Source of the DNA: JAMHWF01 sp048500255
GTDB lineage: Bacteria > Pseudomonadota > Gammaproteobacteria > Burkholderiales > Burkholderiaceae_C
DNA length: 64,000 nucleotides
Assembly: GCA_048500255.1 (NCBI GenBank)
Contig: JASNYH010000002.1
Span: 62,001 to 126,000, forward strand
Reading direction: 5' to 3'
Positions within the stretch are counted from its first letter, which is position 1. Every line of letters starts with the position of its first letter. Positions 1-12,189 of this stretch are shown here, piece by piece. Position numbers and translations under genes: made by a program. Under the pieces are notes generated by a model. The model did no database searches and was not told the DNA's origin. It saw only the letters and a list, made by a program, of their open reading frames with translations.

Positions 1-262
1 GCCACTTGCGCGTCTTCAGCCGGCCCTCGACGTAGACGGAGCGGCCCTTCTTGAGGTATTCGCCGGCGATCTCGGCGAGCCGGTCGTAGAAGACGACGCG
101 GTGCCACTCCGTCTCTTCCATCTTCTCGCCCGAGTTCTTGTCCTTCCAGTTGCGCGACGTGGCGATCGTCACGTTGCAGATCGCCGCGCCGCCGGGCGTG
201 TAGCGCACCTCGGGATCGCGGCCGAGGTTGCCGATGAGGATGACTTTGTTGATCGAGGCCAT
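1..262 (-). CDS. ssb: Single-stranded DNA-binding protein (N-terminal part, runs off window)
   Basis: The minus strand reads from an ATG at 262 into a protein starting MASINKVILIGNLGRDPEVR, the signature opening of bacterial SSB, followed by the OB-fold strands and the WHRVVFYDRLAEIAGEYLKKG and SVYVEGRLKTRKW segments. About 87 residues are visible; the rest of the OB fold and the acidic tail lie outside the window. SSB coats single-stranded DNA in replication, recombination and repair. It is divergent from recQ. No CTGT-N8-ACAG LexA box is visible in the 140 bp between the two starts. Identity is seen directly from the sequence. Confidence 0.96.
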   Translation of the reverse strand, partial: MASINKVILIGNLGRDPEVRYTPGGAAICNVTIATSRNWKDKNSGEKMEETEWHRVVFYDRLAEIAGEYLKKGRSVYVEGRLKTRKW

Positions 263-402
263 GGTGGGGCGCTCCGCAGCGGGTGGAAGTCGAGCGCGAA
301 TTGTGCCCGAACGACCGCCGCGCCCGACGGCGTTTCGTGGGATGGGGCGCGGCCGCGCGCGTCCCGTACCATCGCCGACTTGCCCGCCGCGACCGCCCTT
401 CG

Positions 403-2256
<1,854 letters not shown>

Positions 2257-2352
2257 GACGAAGCTGGGCAAGAATCTCGCGCGACACACGCACCGCCACG
2301 CTGCACGCCGAGGACATCGCCAAGCTGCGCCGCAACTGGATCTATCGCCTGA

Positions 2353-3477
2353 TCAGTTGTCGACGCGCAGCGCCGCCAGCCGCGGCAACGCCTCGCGCGC
2401 CAGCTCGAAGTAGGCGCGGTCCCGCTCGACGCCGATGCTCTCGTAGCCGACGGCCTCGGCCGCCGCCAATGTCGAACCCGAGCCCGCGAACGGATCGAGC
2501 ACGATGCCGCGGCCGAGCGGCAACACGCCGCGCACGACCTTGCGCAAGAACGCCTGCGGCTTGAGGCTGGGGTGGGCGGCGATCCTGCGTTCGGCGGCAC
2601 GCGTGGGCGCCGACTCGACGACATCGCCGAACGGCTTGCTCGCCGAGATGCGGCGAAAGCCGCCCGTGCCCCAACGCCGCAGGTTGTCCTGCACGCGCCC
2701 GTCGAGCGGCTTGCGAAACAGCAGCCAGGGCTCCCACATCGAGCGTGGCATGACGCTCACGTCGCTGAACTCGACGTGCGCCGCCTTCGGGCGATCGCCG
2801 CCGCGCATCGTCATCGTCAGCCGCACCAGCTCGCCGCGGCGCTCGAGCCCCGCGCGCGACAGCGCCCCTGACACGAGATACGACAGCAGCGGATTGCTCG
2901 CTACGACGACGTTCGCGCCGGGCACCAGCACGCGCACCAGGCTGCGCCCCCAGACGAGGAAGAACTGCTCCAGCGCATCGAGATCCGTCGCCTTCAGGAC
3001 TGTGAAGCGCGGCAGCGGCGAGCGCCTGGCGCCGTCGAAGCTCGGCGGGATGCGCCAGACGCCGCCCTGCCCTTTGCGCAGCTTGCTCTGCTCGAAATCC
3101 GAGTACTCGACCAGACCATACGGCGGGTCGGTGACGACGGCATGCAGAGAGTTCGGCGGCTGGCAGTCGAGCCAGGCATTGCAGTCGTCGAGAAACAACG
3201 CTGCCGCGCCATGGCGAAACGAGACCGGCTCGCGGTGCGGAGCCGCCGCAGGAGCACGCGCAGCGGTCTCCATGCCGCTCAGCGCGTACTGCGCGCGATC
3301 CGTGCGAGCGAACAGCGCCGGCGTGTTGAGCCGCAGGTAGGAGCGCACCGACGACGGCGGCACGTCGCCGATCAACTCGATCACTTCGTTCGTGATCGTC
3401 TGGACGTTTGCGCCATGCCGCCGACCTTCCAGCACCTGCACGATCGCATCGCGGATCTCTCCGGGCCTGCGGCGCAT
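2353..3477 (-). CDS. Orphan DNA adenine methyltransferase (beta class) with N-terminal winged-helix-like region
   Basis: A 374-residue protein. Motif IV VVTDPPYG lies near residue 116 and precedes motif I DPFAGSGST near 326, the motif order of beta-class amino-methyltransferases; DPPY favours N6-adenine. It would transfer a methyl group from S-adenosylmethionine to DNA. The first 75 residues (EIRDAIVQVLEGRRHG, then VPPSSVRSYLRLN and FARTDRAQYAL) look like a winged helix of the kind that reads DNA. I chose the ATG at 3477 because GGGAGGAG sits five bases upstream; an ATG at 3567 has no such site. There is no restriction endonuclease nearby, so it appears to be an orphan. The target sequence cannot be predicted. 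Confidence 0.85.
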   Translation of the reverse strand: MRRRPGEIRDAIVQVLEGRRHGANVQTITNEVIELIGDVPPSSVRSYLRLNTPALFARTDRAQYALSGMETAARAPAAAPHREPVSFRHGAAALFLDDCNAWLDCQPPNSLHAVVTDPPYGLVEYSDFEQSKLRKGQGGVWRIPPSFDGARRSPLPRFTVLKATDLDALEQFFLVWGRSLVRVLVPGANVVVASNPLLSYLVSGALSRAGLERRGELVRLTMTMRGGDRPKAAHVEFSDVSVMPRSMWEPWLLFRKPLDGRVQDNLRRWGTGGFRRISASKPFGDVVESAPTRAAERRIAAHPSLKPQAFLRKVVRGVLPLGRGIVLDPFAGSGSTLAAAEAVGYESIGVERDRAYFELAREALPRLAALRVDN

Positions 3478-3591
3478 CGCTCCTCCCTTCGTTTCATCGG
3501 CGGCCATCCTAGACGTCTGGACGTCCTTCGACCAGCACCGAGCGCGCCGCCGCCGCGCCTGGTGCATCGCCGCCGCGATGCGCGCTCTCGC

Positions 3592-4020
3592 TCAGGGCAC
3601 GACTGCCACCGCCACCGGAGCGCTCGCCCTGGCGTGGCCTTCGACGTCGACCGCCACCGCATAGAACTCGACGGAGCCGCTCGCGCCGACGGGGATCGCG
3701 GCGTCGAAAACGTAGGGGCTCTGGAAGTCGCTGAAGAGTCGCACGTCGGCGGTCGCGTCGACGCGCCAGAACTCGACGCGGTCGATGCCGAGGTCGTCGG
3801 CCGCCGCCGCGCTCAGGCGGACCGTCTGTCCCGCGGCGGCGCTCGTCGGCGCGGCCACCACGCTGACGCTCGGCGGATCGCCGTCGTCGAAGCCGTCGCC
3901 GATGCCGATGAAGAAGCCGCCGCCGCAGCCGGCGACGAGCAGCGCGGCACCGAGCGCCGCGCAGGCGGCTCGCGCCTCGGAGGCGACACAGACAAGGCGG
4001 GCGACGACGCGGCGCGACAT
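3592..4020 (-). CDS. Putative lipoprotein with one Ig-like domain
   Basis: A 142-residue protein. The N-terminus (to about residue 32) is a lipoprotein signal peptide ending in a lipobox, LLVAGC, followed by a Gly-rich linker. The rest (from DPPSVSVVAAPTSAAAGQTV through VEFYAVAVDVEGHARA) is a single bacterial Ig-like fold with the typical 'D-x-V-E-F-W-R-V' strand. It is probably anchored in the outer membrane facing the periplasm or outside. It lies 114 bp upstream of the methyltransferase in the same direction and is divergent from the membrane protein at 4130. Specific function unknown. Confidence 0.75.
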   Translation of the reverse strand: MSRRVVARLVCVASEARAACAALGAALLVAGCGGGFFIGIGDGFDDGDPPSVSVVAAPTSAAAGQTVRLSAAAADDLGIDRVEFWRVDATADVRLFSDFQSPYVFDAAIPVGASGSVEFYAVAVDVEGHARASAPVAVAVVP

Positions 4021-4129
4021 GCAGCCATCGTACGGCCATCGCGCCCACGACGCCCCGCCGCATGGCAGACTCGACGGCGACGCGCCTCACAGGCTCTTCA
4101 GGCCCTCCGGTTGCTGCCGTACCGATGCG

Positions 4130-4940
4130 ATGAACGATCGTCGTCCCGAAGGTTTCGATGCCGCCGCGCGGCGCCGCGCCGGCGTCGCCCTCGCCGTGCT
4201 GCTGGTGGCCGCGGCCGTCGGCGTCGTCGTCTGGAGCAATCGCGACGCGACGCAGCTCGCCGAGGCGCCGCCGACAGCTCCACCCGCGGCATCGGCGCCG
4301 GCCGCCGATGCCGCGCCGGTCGAGACGCCGGCGGCGCGCAGCGGCACGGCGGCGCGCCCGCGCGGCGGCGCGCCGCAAGCTGCGCCCGACGATGCGGCGG
4401 CGGCGACTGCCGCGGCGTCGGCGCCGCCGGCGAGACGACGACCGTCGGCCGCCGACCGTGCCCACGCCCGAAGGCCGCGCGACGATCGCCGAGGTGCGCG
4501 CGGACGCGCGCAGCGCCGCCGCCGAGCGCGCGGAGGCGCAGGCGCGCGCGCGCACCGAGGCGGCCGTCGCGGCCGTGGCCACGTCGCCCGAGCCGAGCGA
4601 TCCGCTGGCCGACGTGCTCGCCGCGCTGCAGCGCGGATCCGGCCCGCACCGCTGGCAGTGGGGCACGGCCGACCCGCGCGCCGACGGCGCGGCGTCGCGC
4701 CAGTGGCTGGCCGACGTGCAGCGCGCCGCCGGCAGCCGCTGGAAGCCGCAGGCCGAGGTCGCACTGACCGGCCAGGCGCTGGTGCTGTCCAACGAGCTGG
4801 GCGTCGTCGGGCGCCTCGAGCTCGTCGAGGGCGGCGTGCTCTGGTATCCGGGCGCCGCGCCGCGCCTGGGCTGGCGCGCCGACTTGCCGCCCGAGACGGT
4901 GCAGCAGCTGCGCGGCGCGCTCGCCGCCTGGGCCGGCTGA
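4130..4940 (+). pseudogene. Single-pass membrane protein of unknown function, apparent frameshift
   Basis: Two coding halves lie in different frames. From the ATG at 4130 one frame gives MNDRRPEGFDAAARRRAG, a membrane segment (VALAVLLVAAAVGVVVW) and an Ala/Pro-rich linker. Around 4430-4450 this frame becomes Arg-rich with rare AGA/CGA codons, whereas the +1 frame continues sensibly as PPTVPTPEGRATIAEV and ends at 4940 with a compact domain containing WQWGTADPRADG and LVEGGVLWYPGAAPRLGWRA. The span is 811 bases, one more than a multiple of three. This is either a real disabling frameshift or a sequencing/assembly indel. The stop lies 14 bp before creA, suggesting an operon. I do not recognise the family. 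Confidence 0.6.
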
Positions 4941-4954
4941 CCGATACTGGCGCG

Positions 4955-5446
4955 ATGAAGCTCCGTTCCCGCTGCCGGCGTGCCACCTCGCTGCTGCTCA
5001 TCTTCGCGGCCACCATGCCGGCGCTGCGCGCCGAGACGATCGGCGAGGTCGACACCGTCTTCAAGTGGATCGGCCCCGACCACAAGATCGTCGTCGACGC
5101 CTACGACGACCCCAAAGTCGACGGCATCACCTGCTACGTGTCGCGCGCCAAGACGGGCGGCATCAAGGGCGCGATCGGCGTCGCCGAGGACCGCGCCGAG
5201 GCCTCGATCGCCTGCCGCCAAGTCGGGCCGATCGCCTTCAAGGAGCCGCTGCGCGCACAGGAAGACGTGTTCAGCCAGCGGATCTCGCTCGTCTTCAAGC
5301 GGCTGACCGTCGTGCGCATGGTCGACGCCCAGCGCAACACGCTGGTCTACATGACGTATTCGGACCGCGTCATCGAGGGCTCGCCGCAGAACAGCGTGAC
5401 GGCGGTGCCGGTCGATCGCGCGACGCCGATTCCGGTGCGGCGCTGA
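4955..5446 (+). CDS. creA: CreA family periplasmic protein
   Basis: A 163-residue protein with a signal peptide (MKLRSRCRRATSLLLIFAAT, cleaved near ALRAE) followed by the CreA hallmarks: IGEVDTVFKWIGPDHKIVVD, AYDDPKVDGITCYVSRAKTGG, EDRAEASIACRQVGPI and the YSDRVIEGSPQNSVTAVPV tail. Length matches the family (about 155-165). Two cysteines probably form a periplasmic disulfide. CreA is widely conserved, but its biochemical role is not established despite the name 'catabolite regulation'. It follows the frameshifted membrane-protein gene by 14 bp. Confidence 0.93.
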   Translation: MKLRSRCRRATSLLLIFAATMPALRAETIGEVDTVFKWIGPDHKIVVDAYDDPKVDGITCYVSRAKTGGIKGAIGVAEDRAEASIACRQVGPIAFKEPLRAQEDVFSQRISLVFKRLTVVRMVDAQRNTLVYMTYSDRVIEGSPQNSVTAVPVDRATPIPVRR

Positions 5447-5486
5447 GCTCGGGGACGCAGCAGCTCGCGCCGGCTGCGCAGGAGGA

Positions 5487-5840
5487 TCAGCGCAGGCGGC
5501 GCAGCAGCGCGTCGGCCGCGCGGCGCGCATCGCGCCCCGCGGCGCCGGGCAGCGCGCCGTGCTCGTCGAAGTGGCGCACGGCCAGCATCTCGGCGACCGC
5601 GGGATAGGCCTGGGCGAGGCGTCGCGTCAGGCGCTGCTCGGGGCAGCCGGCGGCTGCGGCGCGCAGCCGGCGCGCATACAGCCGGTAGGCGATCGGTGCG
5701 ATCGGCACCTCGCCCGCTTCCATCGCCTGCAGCCGCTGGGCCAGGTGTTCGATGTAGAGCTGCTTGCCTTCGAGGCGGGGGTCGGTCGGCGTGCGGGCGG
5801 GCATGGGACGGGCGGCGGGAGGAGTGATGGGCGACAGCAT
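5487..5840 (-). CDS. Conserved hypothetical small soluble protein
   Basis: A protein of about 117 residues, mostly helical, with the stretch LEGKQLYIEHLAQRLQAMEAG followed by VPIAPIAYRLYARRLRAAAAG and a basic tail rich in Ala and Arg. No motif I recognise. The start is uncertain: ATGs at 5840, 5804 and 5936 are in frame and none has a clear ribosome-binding site; 5840 leaves 94 bp to the uvrA start for divergent promoters. The convergent neighbour is creA. Low-complexity composition is typical of this genome, so coding is likely but not certain. Confidence 0.55.
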   Translation of the reverse strand: MLSPITPPAARPMPARTPTDPRLEGKQLYIEHLAQRLQAMEAGEVPIAPIAYRLYARRLRAAAAGCPEQRLTRRLAQAYPAVAEMLAVRHFDEHGALPGAAGRDARRAADALLRRLR

Positions 5841-5934
5841 GACGCTGCAACCGCGATCGGGATCGGGTGAAAAGCGCGACGAAGCGAGCCCGGATAATGC
5901 GCGATGGCCCGCCGCCGCGGGCGCTGCTGTTTCC

Positions 5935-8859
<2,925 letters not shown>

Positions 8860-8933
8860 CCCCGCACTGCGTCGGGAATGGCGGCGCACTAGACTGCTGG
8901 CCCGCCCGCCCGCATGCGCCAAGAAGCCCCGCC

Positions 8934-9542
8934 ATGCCGCAGACCATCGACTACTACTTCGCGCCGCAGTCGCCCTACGCCTACCTCGGCCATGCACGCT
9001 TCGTGCGCATCGCCGCCGACGCGGGCGCGAGCGTCCACGTGCTGCCCGTCGACCTGGGCGGCAAGGTGTTCCCGGTGTCGGGCGGGCTGCCGCTGTCCAA
9101 GCGCGCGCCGCAGCGCCAGGCCTACCGGCTGCTCGAGCTGCGCCGCTTCAGCGAGTGGCTCGACCTGCCACTGAACGTACAGCCGCGCTACTTTCCGTGC
9201 CACGGCGACGATGCCGCGCGGCTGATCGTCGCCGTCGAGCTGAAGGACGGCACCGACGCCGCGCTGCGCCTCGCCGGCGCGATCCTGCGCGCCTGCTGGG
9301 CCGAGGACCGCAACATCGACGACGAGGCCACGCTCGCCGCGCTGCTGGCCGAGCAGTCGCTGCCGGCGGCGCGCATCGAGGACGCGCAGTCGCAGGCCGC
9401 GCACGAGCGCTACGAGGCCAACACGGAGCGCGCCATCGCCGCCGGCGTGTTCGGCGCGCCGAGCTACGTCGTCGACGGCGAGCTGTTCTGGGGCCAGGAC
9501 CGGCTCGACTTCGTGCAGCGGCGGCTGGCGGCGCCCCGCTGA
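8934..9542 (+). CDS. 2-hydroxychromene-2-carboxylate isomerase-like, DsbA-fold protein
   Basis: A 202-residue thioredoxin-fold protein of the DsbA/HCCA-isomerase family. The N-terminal IDYYFAPQSPYAYLGHARF carries the Ser that takes the place of the catalytic Cys and binds glutathione in characterised isomerases; the C-terminal FGAPSYVVDGELFWGQDRLDFV with cis-Pro is diagnostic. The characterised enzyme isomerises 2-hydroxychromene-2-carboxylate in naphthalene breakdown, but no naphthalene genes are near, so the substrate here is unknown. A glutathione-dependent isomerase or transferase role is inferred. It is followed 53 bp later by a dienelactone hydrolase. Confidence 0.85.
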   Translation: MPQTIDYYFAPQSPYAYLGHARFVRIAADAGASVHVLPVDLGGKVFPVSGGLPLSKRAPQRQAYRLLELRRFSEWLDLPLNVQPRYFPCHGDDAARLIVAVELKDGTDAALRLAGAILRACWAEDRNIDDEATLAALLAEQSLPAARIEDAQSQAAHERYEANTERAIAAGVFGAPSYVVDGELFWGQDRLDFVQRRLAAPR

Positions 9543-9595
9543 GCCGTCGCCCCGCGCTCACACCGACCAGAGACCAAGACGGGAGACCGAAAGAC

Positions 9596-10264
9596 ATGGG
9601 CATCGTGACCGAACTGCAGGCTGCCGACGGCCACCGCTTTGCCGCCTACGTCGCCGCGCCGGCGGGCACGCCGCGCGGCGGCCTGGTCGTCGCTCAGGAG
9701 ATCTTCGGCGTCAACTCGCACATCCGCAGCGTCGCCGACGGCTATGCGGCCGACGGCTGGCTCGCCGTCGCGCCGGCGCTGTTCGACCGCGTCGAGCGCG
9801 GCGTCGAGCTCGGCTACGCGCCCGAGGACATCCAGCGCGGCATGGCGATCCGCCAGCAGCTGGGCAACGAGCGCCCGCTCGCCGACCTGGCGGCAGCGAG
9901 GGCGCACGCGGCGCAGGCCGGCAAGGTCGGCATCGTCGGCTACTGCTACGGCGGGCTGCTCGCCTGGCTCGCCGCCGCCAAGGTCGACGGGCTTGCGGCC
10001 GCCGTCGTCTACTACGGCGGCGGCACGCCCGATCACAAGGACCTCGCGCCACGCTGCCCGGTGCTGATGCACTACGGCGAACACGACACGCACATCCCTC
10101 TGGCCGGCGTCGAGGCGCTGCGCGCCGCGCAGCCGGCCGCCGAGATCTACCTCTACGACGCCGCCCACGGCTTCAACTGTGACCAGCGCGGCGCCTGGGA
10201 CGCCGCCGCGGCGCGGCTGGCGCGCGAGCGAAGCGTCGCCTTCCTGCGCAGGCACCTCGGCTGA
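9596..10264 (+). CDS. Dienelactone hydrolase family protein
   Basis: A 222-residue alpha/beta hydrolase of the DLH family. The nucleophile is Cys in GIVGYCYGG, with Asp in YGEHDTHIPL and His in YDAAHGFNCD completing the Cys-Asp-His triad. QEIFGVNSHIRSVADGYA is the family's oxyanion/specificity segment. DLH hydrolyses dienelactone in chlorocatechol degradation; many chromosomal paralogs have other or unknown ester substrates, and nothing nearby specifies one. The start at 9596 has a GGGAGA site nine to ten bases upstream. Cytoplasmic. Confidence 0.9.
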   Translation: MGIVTELQAADGHRFAAYVAAPAGTPRGGLVVAQEIFGVNSHIRSVADGYAADGWLAVAPALFDRVERGVELGYAPEDIQRGMAIRQQLGNERPLADLAAARAHAAQAGKVGIVGYCYGGLLAWLAAAKVDGLAAAVVYYGGGTPDHKDLAPRCPVLMHYGEHDTHIPLAGVEALRAAQPAAEIYLYDAAHGFNCDQRGAWDAAAARLARERSVAFLRRHLG

Positions 10265-10273
10265 AAGCGGGCT

Positions 10274-10289
10274 AGGCACGGCGGTTGCC
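10274..10289 (+). promoter_or_regulatory. Candidate sigma-54 (-24/-12) promoter for the BON/YqjD/YqjE operon
   Basis: The sequence AGGCACG-GCGG-TTGCC matches the RpoN consensus TGGCACG-N4-TTGCW except at the first and last positions. The invariant GG (10275-10276) and GC (10287-10288) are exactly ten bases apart. It is on the coding strand 39 bp before the BON lipoprotein ATG and 10 bp after the hydrolase stop, the right place to drive the operon. No enhancer-binding-protein gene is adjacent. Confidence 0.6.
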
Positions 10290-10327
10290 ACAGCGGGTCA
10301 CAACACCACCGACTCCAGGAGCCCGCC

Positions 10328-10654
10328 ATGCAAGCTTCCCGCCTCGCCCTCGCCGCCCTGCTGGCCGCCGTCATGGGCGGCACCCTCGCCGTGACCAGCG
10401 GCTGCGCCGGCACGCGCACGCAATCGAGCGCCGGCGACGTGATCGACGACAGCGTCATCACGACCAAGGTCAAGGCCGCCTTCGTCGAGGACAAGACGGT
10501 CGGCGCACTGAACATCAACGTCGAGACCTTCAGGGGCACGGTGCAGTTGAGCGGCTTCGCCAACAGTGCCGCCGAGATGAGCCGCGCCGTCGAGATCGCG
10601 CGCGGCGTCAAGGGCGTGCGCGCCGTCAAGAACGACATTCGCCTCAAGGGCTGA
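10328..10654 (+). CDS. BON-domain lipoprotein (OsmY-like)
   Basis: A 108-residue protein. Residues 1-26 form a lipoprotein signal peptide ending SGC, so the mature protein is probably lipidated and periplasmic. Residues 38-106 form one BON domain: DDSVITTKVKAAFVEDKTVG, INVETFRGTVQLSGFANS and a C-terminal GVRAVKNDIRLK. BON domains bind phospholipid or peptidoglycan surfaces and are common in osmotic/envelope stress proteins. It is the first gene of a tight operon and lies behind a sigma-54-like promoter. Confidence 0.9.
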   Translation: MQASRLALAALLAAVMGGTLAVTSGCAGTRTQSSAGDVIDDSVITTKVKAAFVEDKTVGALNINVETFRGTVQLSGFANSAAEMSRAVEIARGVKGVRAVKNDIRLKG

Positions 10655-10658
10655 GGCC

Positions 10659-10973
10659 ATGCTCGGCACCCGCCTCTCGGCTCAGGACAAGCTCGAGCGC
10701 GACATGCGCAACGTCGTCGGCGAAGTCGAGGATCTGCTGCGCAGCGTCGGCGCCCAAGGCAGCGCCGCCACGCACGCGACGCAGGACCGGCTCGCCGGCG
10801 CTCTCGAAGGCGTGCAGCAGCGGCTGCGCGCGCTCGACGAGCAGGTGCGCACCGGCACGCGCCACGCCGCCGTGGCGACCGACGACCTGGTGCACGCGCG
10901 ACCGTGGCAGGCGATGGCGGTGGCCGCCGCCGTCGGGCTGCTGGCCGGCGTGCTGATCGCGCGCCGCCCCTAG
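10659..10973 (+). CDS. ElaB/YqjD/DUF883 family membrane-anchored protein
   Basis: A 104-residue protein starting 4 bp after the BON gene stop. The N-terminal 75 residues are an amphipathic helix (LERDMRNVVGEVEDLLRSVG ... LDEQVRTGTRHAA). A C-terminal membrane segment follows: ARPWQAMAVAAAVGLLAGVLIARRP, with the GxxxGxLxxRR-type ending of this family. E. coli YqjD and ElaB are inner-membrane proteins that associate with stationary-phase ribosomes; a comparable role here is inference. Confidence 0.9.
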   Translation: MLGTRLSAQDKLERDMRNVVGEVEDLLRSVGAQGSAATHATQDRLAGALEGVQQRLRALDEQVRTGTRHAAVATDDLVHARPWQAMAVAAAVGLLAGVLIARRP

Positions 10974-10989
10974 CCGCGCACCGGCCCCG

Positions 10990-11421
10990 ATGCACGACTC
11001 GTCGTCGCCGCCGGGTCTGCTCGACAGCGTGCACGCGCTCGCCGCGACGGCGGTGCGCGGGGTGCACACGCGGCTGCAGCTCGCCGCGGTGGAGCTGGAG
11101 AGCGAGCGCGACCACCTGCTCGCGCGGCTGGCGCTGCTGCTGCTGGCGCTGCTGTGCGCCGCGTTCGGCTTCGTGCTCGGCGTGCTGTGGCTCGTGATGT
11201 CGGTCGACGAGGCGCACCGCGTCGCCGTGCTGGGCGTCGTCGCGCTCGTCTTTCTCGCCGCGGGCGTGGCCGCGGCGCTGGCCGTGCGCGCGACGGCGCG
11301 CGACGGCTTTATGCCGGCGACGCTGCGCGTGCTCGCCGACGATGCACAGGCGCTGGGCGCCGGCCGCGGCGCGCCGCCGCGCCCAGGCCGCACCGCGCCC
11401 GGCGGAACCCTCGATGCTTGA
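10990..11421 (+). CDS. YqjE/phage-holin-3-like membrane protein
   Basis: A 143-residue protein. An N-terminal amphipathic helix (LLDSVHALAATAVRGVHTRL) and LAAVELESERDHLL lead into two membrane segments near residues 45-70 and 78-100 (VAVLGVVALVFLAAGVAAAL). This is the arrangement of the YqjE/DUF1469 family, always found next to YqjD-like genes. Function unknown; membrane-linked stress tolerance is inferred from the operon. Its stop overlaps the start of the next gene by eight bases, indicating translational coupling. Confidence 0.88.
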   Translation: MHDSSSPPGLLDSVHALAATAVRGVHTRLQLAAVELESERDHLLARLALLLLALLCAAFGFVLGVLWLVMSVDEAHRVAVLGVVALVFLAAGVAAALAVRATARDGFMPATLRVLADDAQALGAGRGAPPRPGRTAPGGTLDA

Positions 11422-11791
11422 TGCTGCACGGCTGCGCGCGCAGCGCTGCGACGCGCTCGAGCTCACCGCGCGATTGCAGCGGCGTAACGTCGCCGCGCGC
11501 TGGCAGGCGCTGGCGGCGCGCCGCCCTGTGCGTTGGCTCGACGGCGCCTGGGCAGCGCTCGCGCGGCAGCGCCACGAAGCCATCGGCGGCCTGCCGTGGG
11601 CCGCGCTCGCCCGTGGCGGTGCGGGCTGGCTGACGGCCCGGCCCGCCGGCGGCTCGCTGGCCGCATGGATCGGCCTGTTGCGCCGGCCGAGCTGGTGGAG
11701 CCTGGGGGCGCTGGCGGCGCGCTGGTTGTGGCGGCGCAGGCGCCGCCGCGCTACGTCGGTGCAGGCACGCCGCCTGCCCCTTCGGTTCTGA
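11414..11791 (+). CDS. Small basic protein, YqjK-position member of the YqjDE operon
   Basis: A 125-residue Arg- and Trp-rich protein starting MLDAARLRAQRCDALELTARLQRR. It overlaps the yqjE-like stop by eight bases. E. coli has yqjK in the same position after yqjDE, also a short basic protein beginning with heptad-like helices; sequence similarity is too weak here for a firm family call. A hydrophobic patch near residues 70-105 (AAWIGLLRRPSWWSLGALAA) could associate peripherally with the membrane. Confidence 0.6.
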   Translation: MLDAARLRAQRCDALELTARLQRRNVAARWQALAARRPVRWLDGAWAALARQRHEAIGGLPWAALARGGAGWLTARPAGGSLAAWIGLLRRPSWWSLGALAARWLWRRRRRRATSVQARRLPLRF

Positions 11792-11888
11792 CCGGCAAAC
11801 GCCGCCACGGCGGCGCCCGTGATCTTGATCGACCGACCCACTTCCTTCATCCGACTGCTCGCTCAGCGCGACCTCAGGAGCATCGACC

Positions 11889-12050
11889 ATGCTGCACTAC
11901 GCTGCCGTCTTCTTCGTCATCGCGATCATCGCGGCCATCTTCGGCTTCGGCGGCATCGCCGCCGGCGCGGCGAGCATCGCCAAGATCCTGTTCTTCATCT
12001 TCCTGGCCATCTTCATCGTCACGCTGCTGATGGGACTGATCAAGCGCTGA
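11889..12050 (+). CDS. DUF1328 small membrane protein (YtjA family)
   Basis: A 53-residue protein starting MLHYAAVFFVIAIIAAIFGF, then GGIAAGAASIAKILFFIFL and ending MGLIKR. Two membrane helices fill almost the whole length, and this is the full size of the DUF1328 family. A CAGGAG ribosome-binding site lies seven bases before the ATG. Cell role unknown; the family is frequently linked with BON and YqjD-type genes, as here. The gap from 11792 to 11888 shows nothing else. Confidence 0.92.
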   Translation: MLHYAAVFFVIAIIAAIFGFGGIAAGAASIAKILFFIFLAIFIVTLLMGLIKR

Positions 12051-12189
12051 CGACGCCCGCAGGTCTCCCTGTGGCCGGCACGTCTCCTCCTCCCTCCTCG
12101 ATCGCCGGTCACCTTCACCGCCCGGGCCGTGACCGGCCCGCGGCGGTGTTTTTATTTCGCCGCCCACCGCGCTCGGCGCGCCGACGACA

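Noticed and set aside
2257..2352. Possible gene fragment between recQ and the methyltransferase (frame reading DTRTATLHAEDIAKLRRNW)
   Set aside because: About 30 residues only, no start, and no family recognised; not strong enough to call a remnant.
4130..5446. One continuous open frame from the membrane protein through creA, suggesting a fusion
   Set aside because: The middle is Arg-rich with poor codons, while the +1 frame gives a sensible domain ending in a stop 14 bp before creA, which has its own signal peptide.
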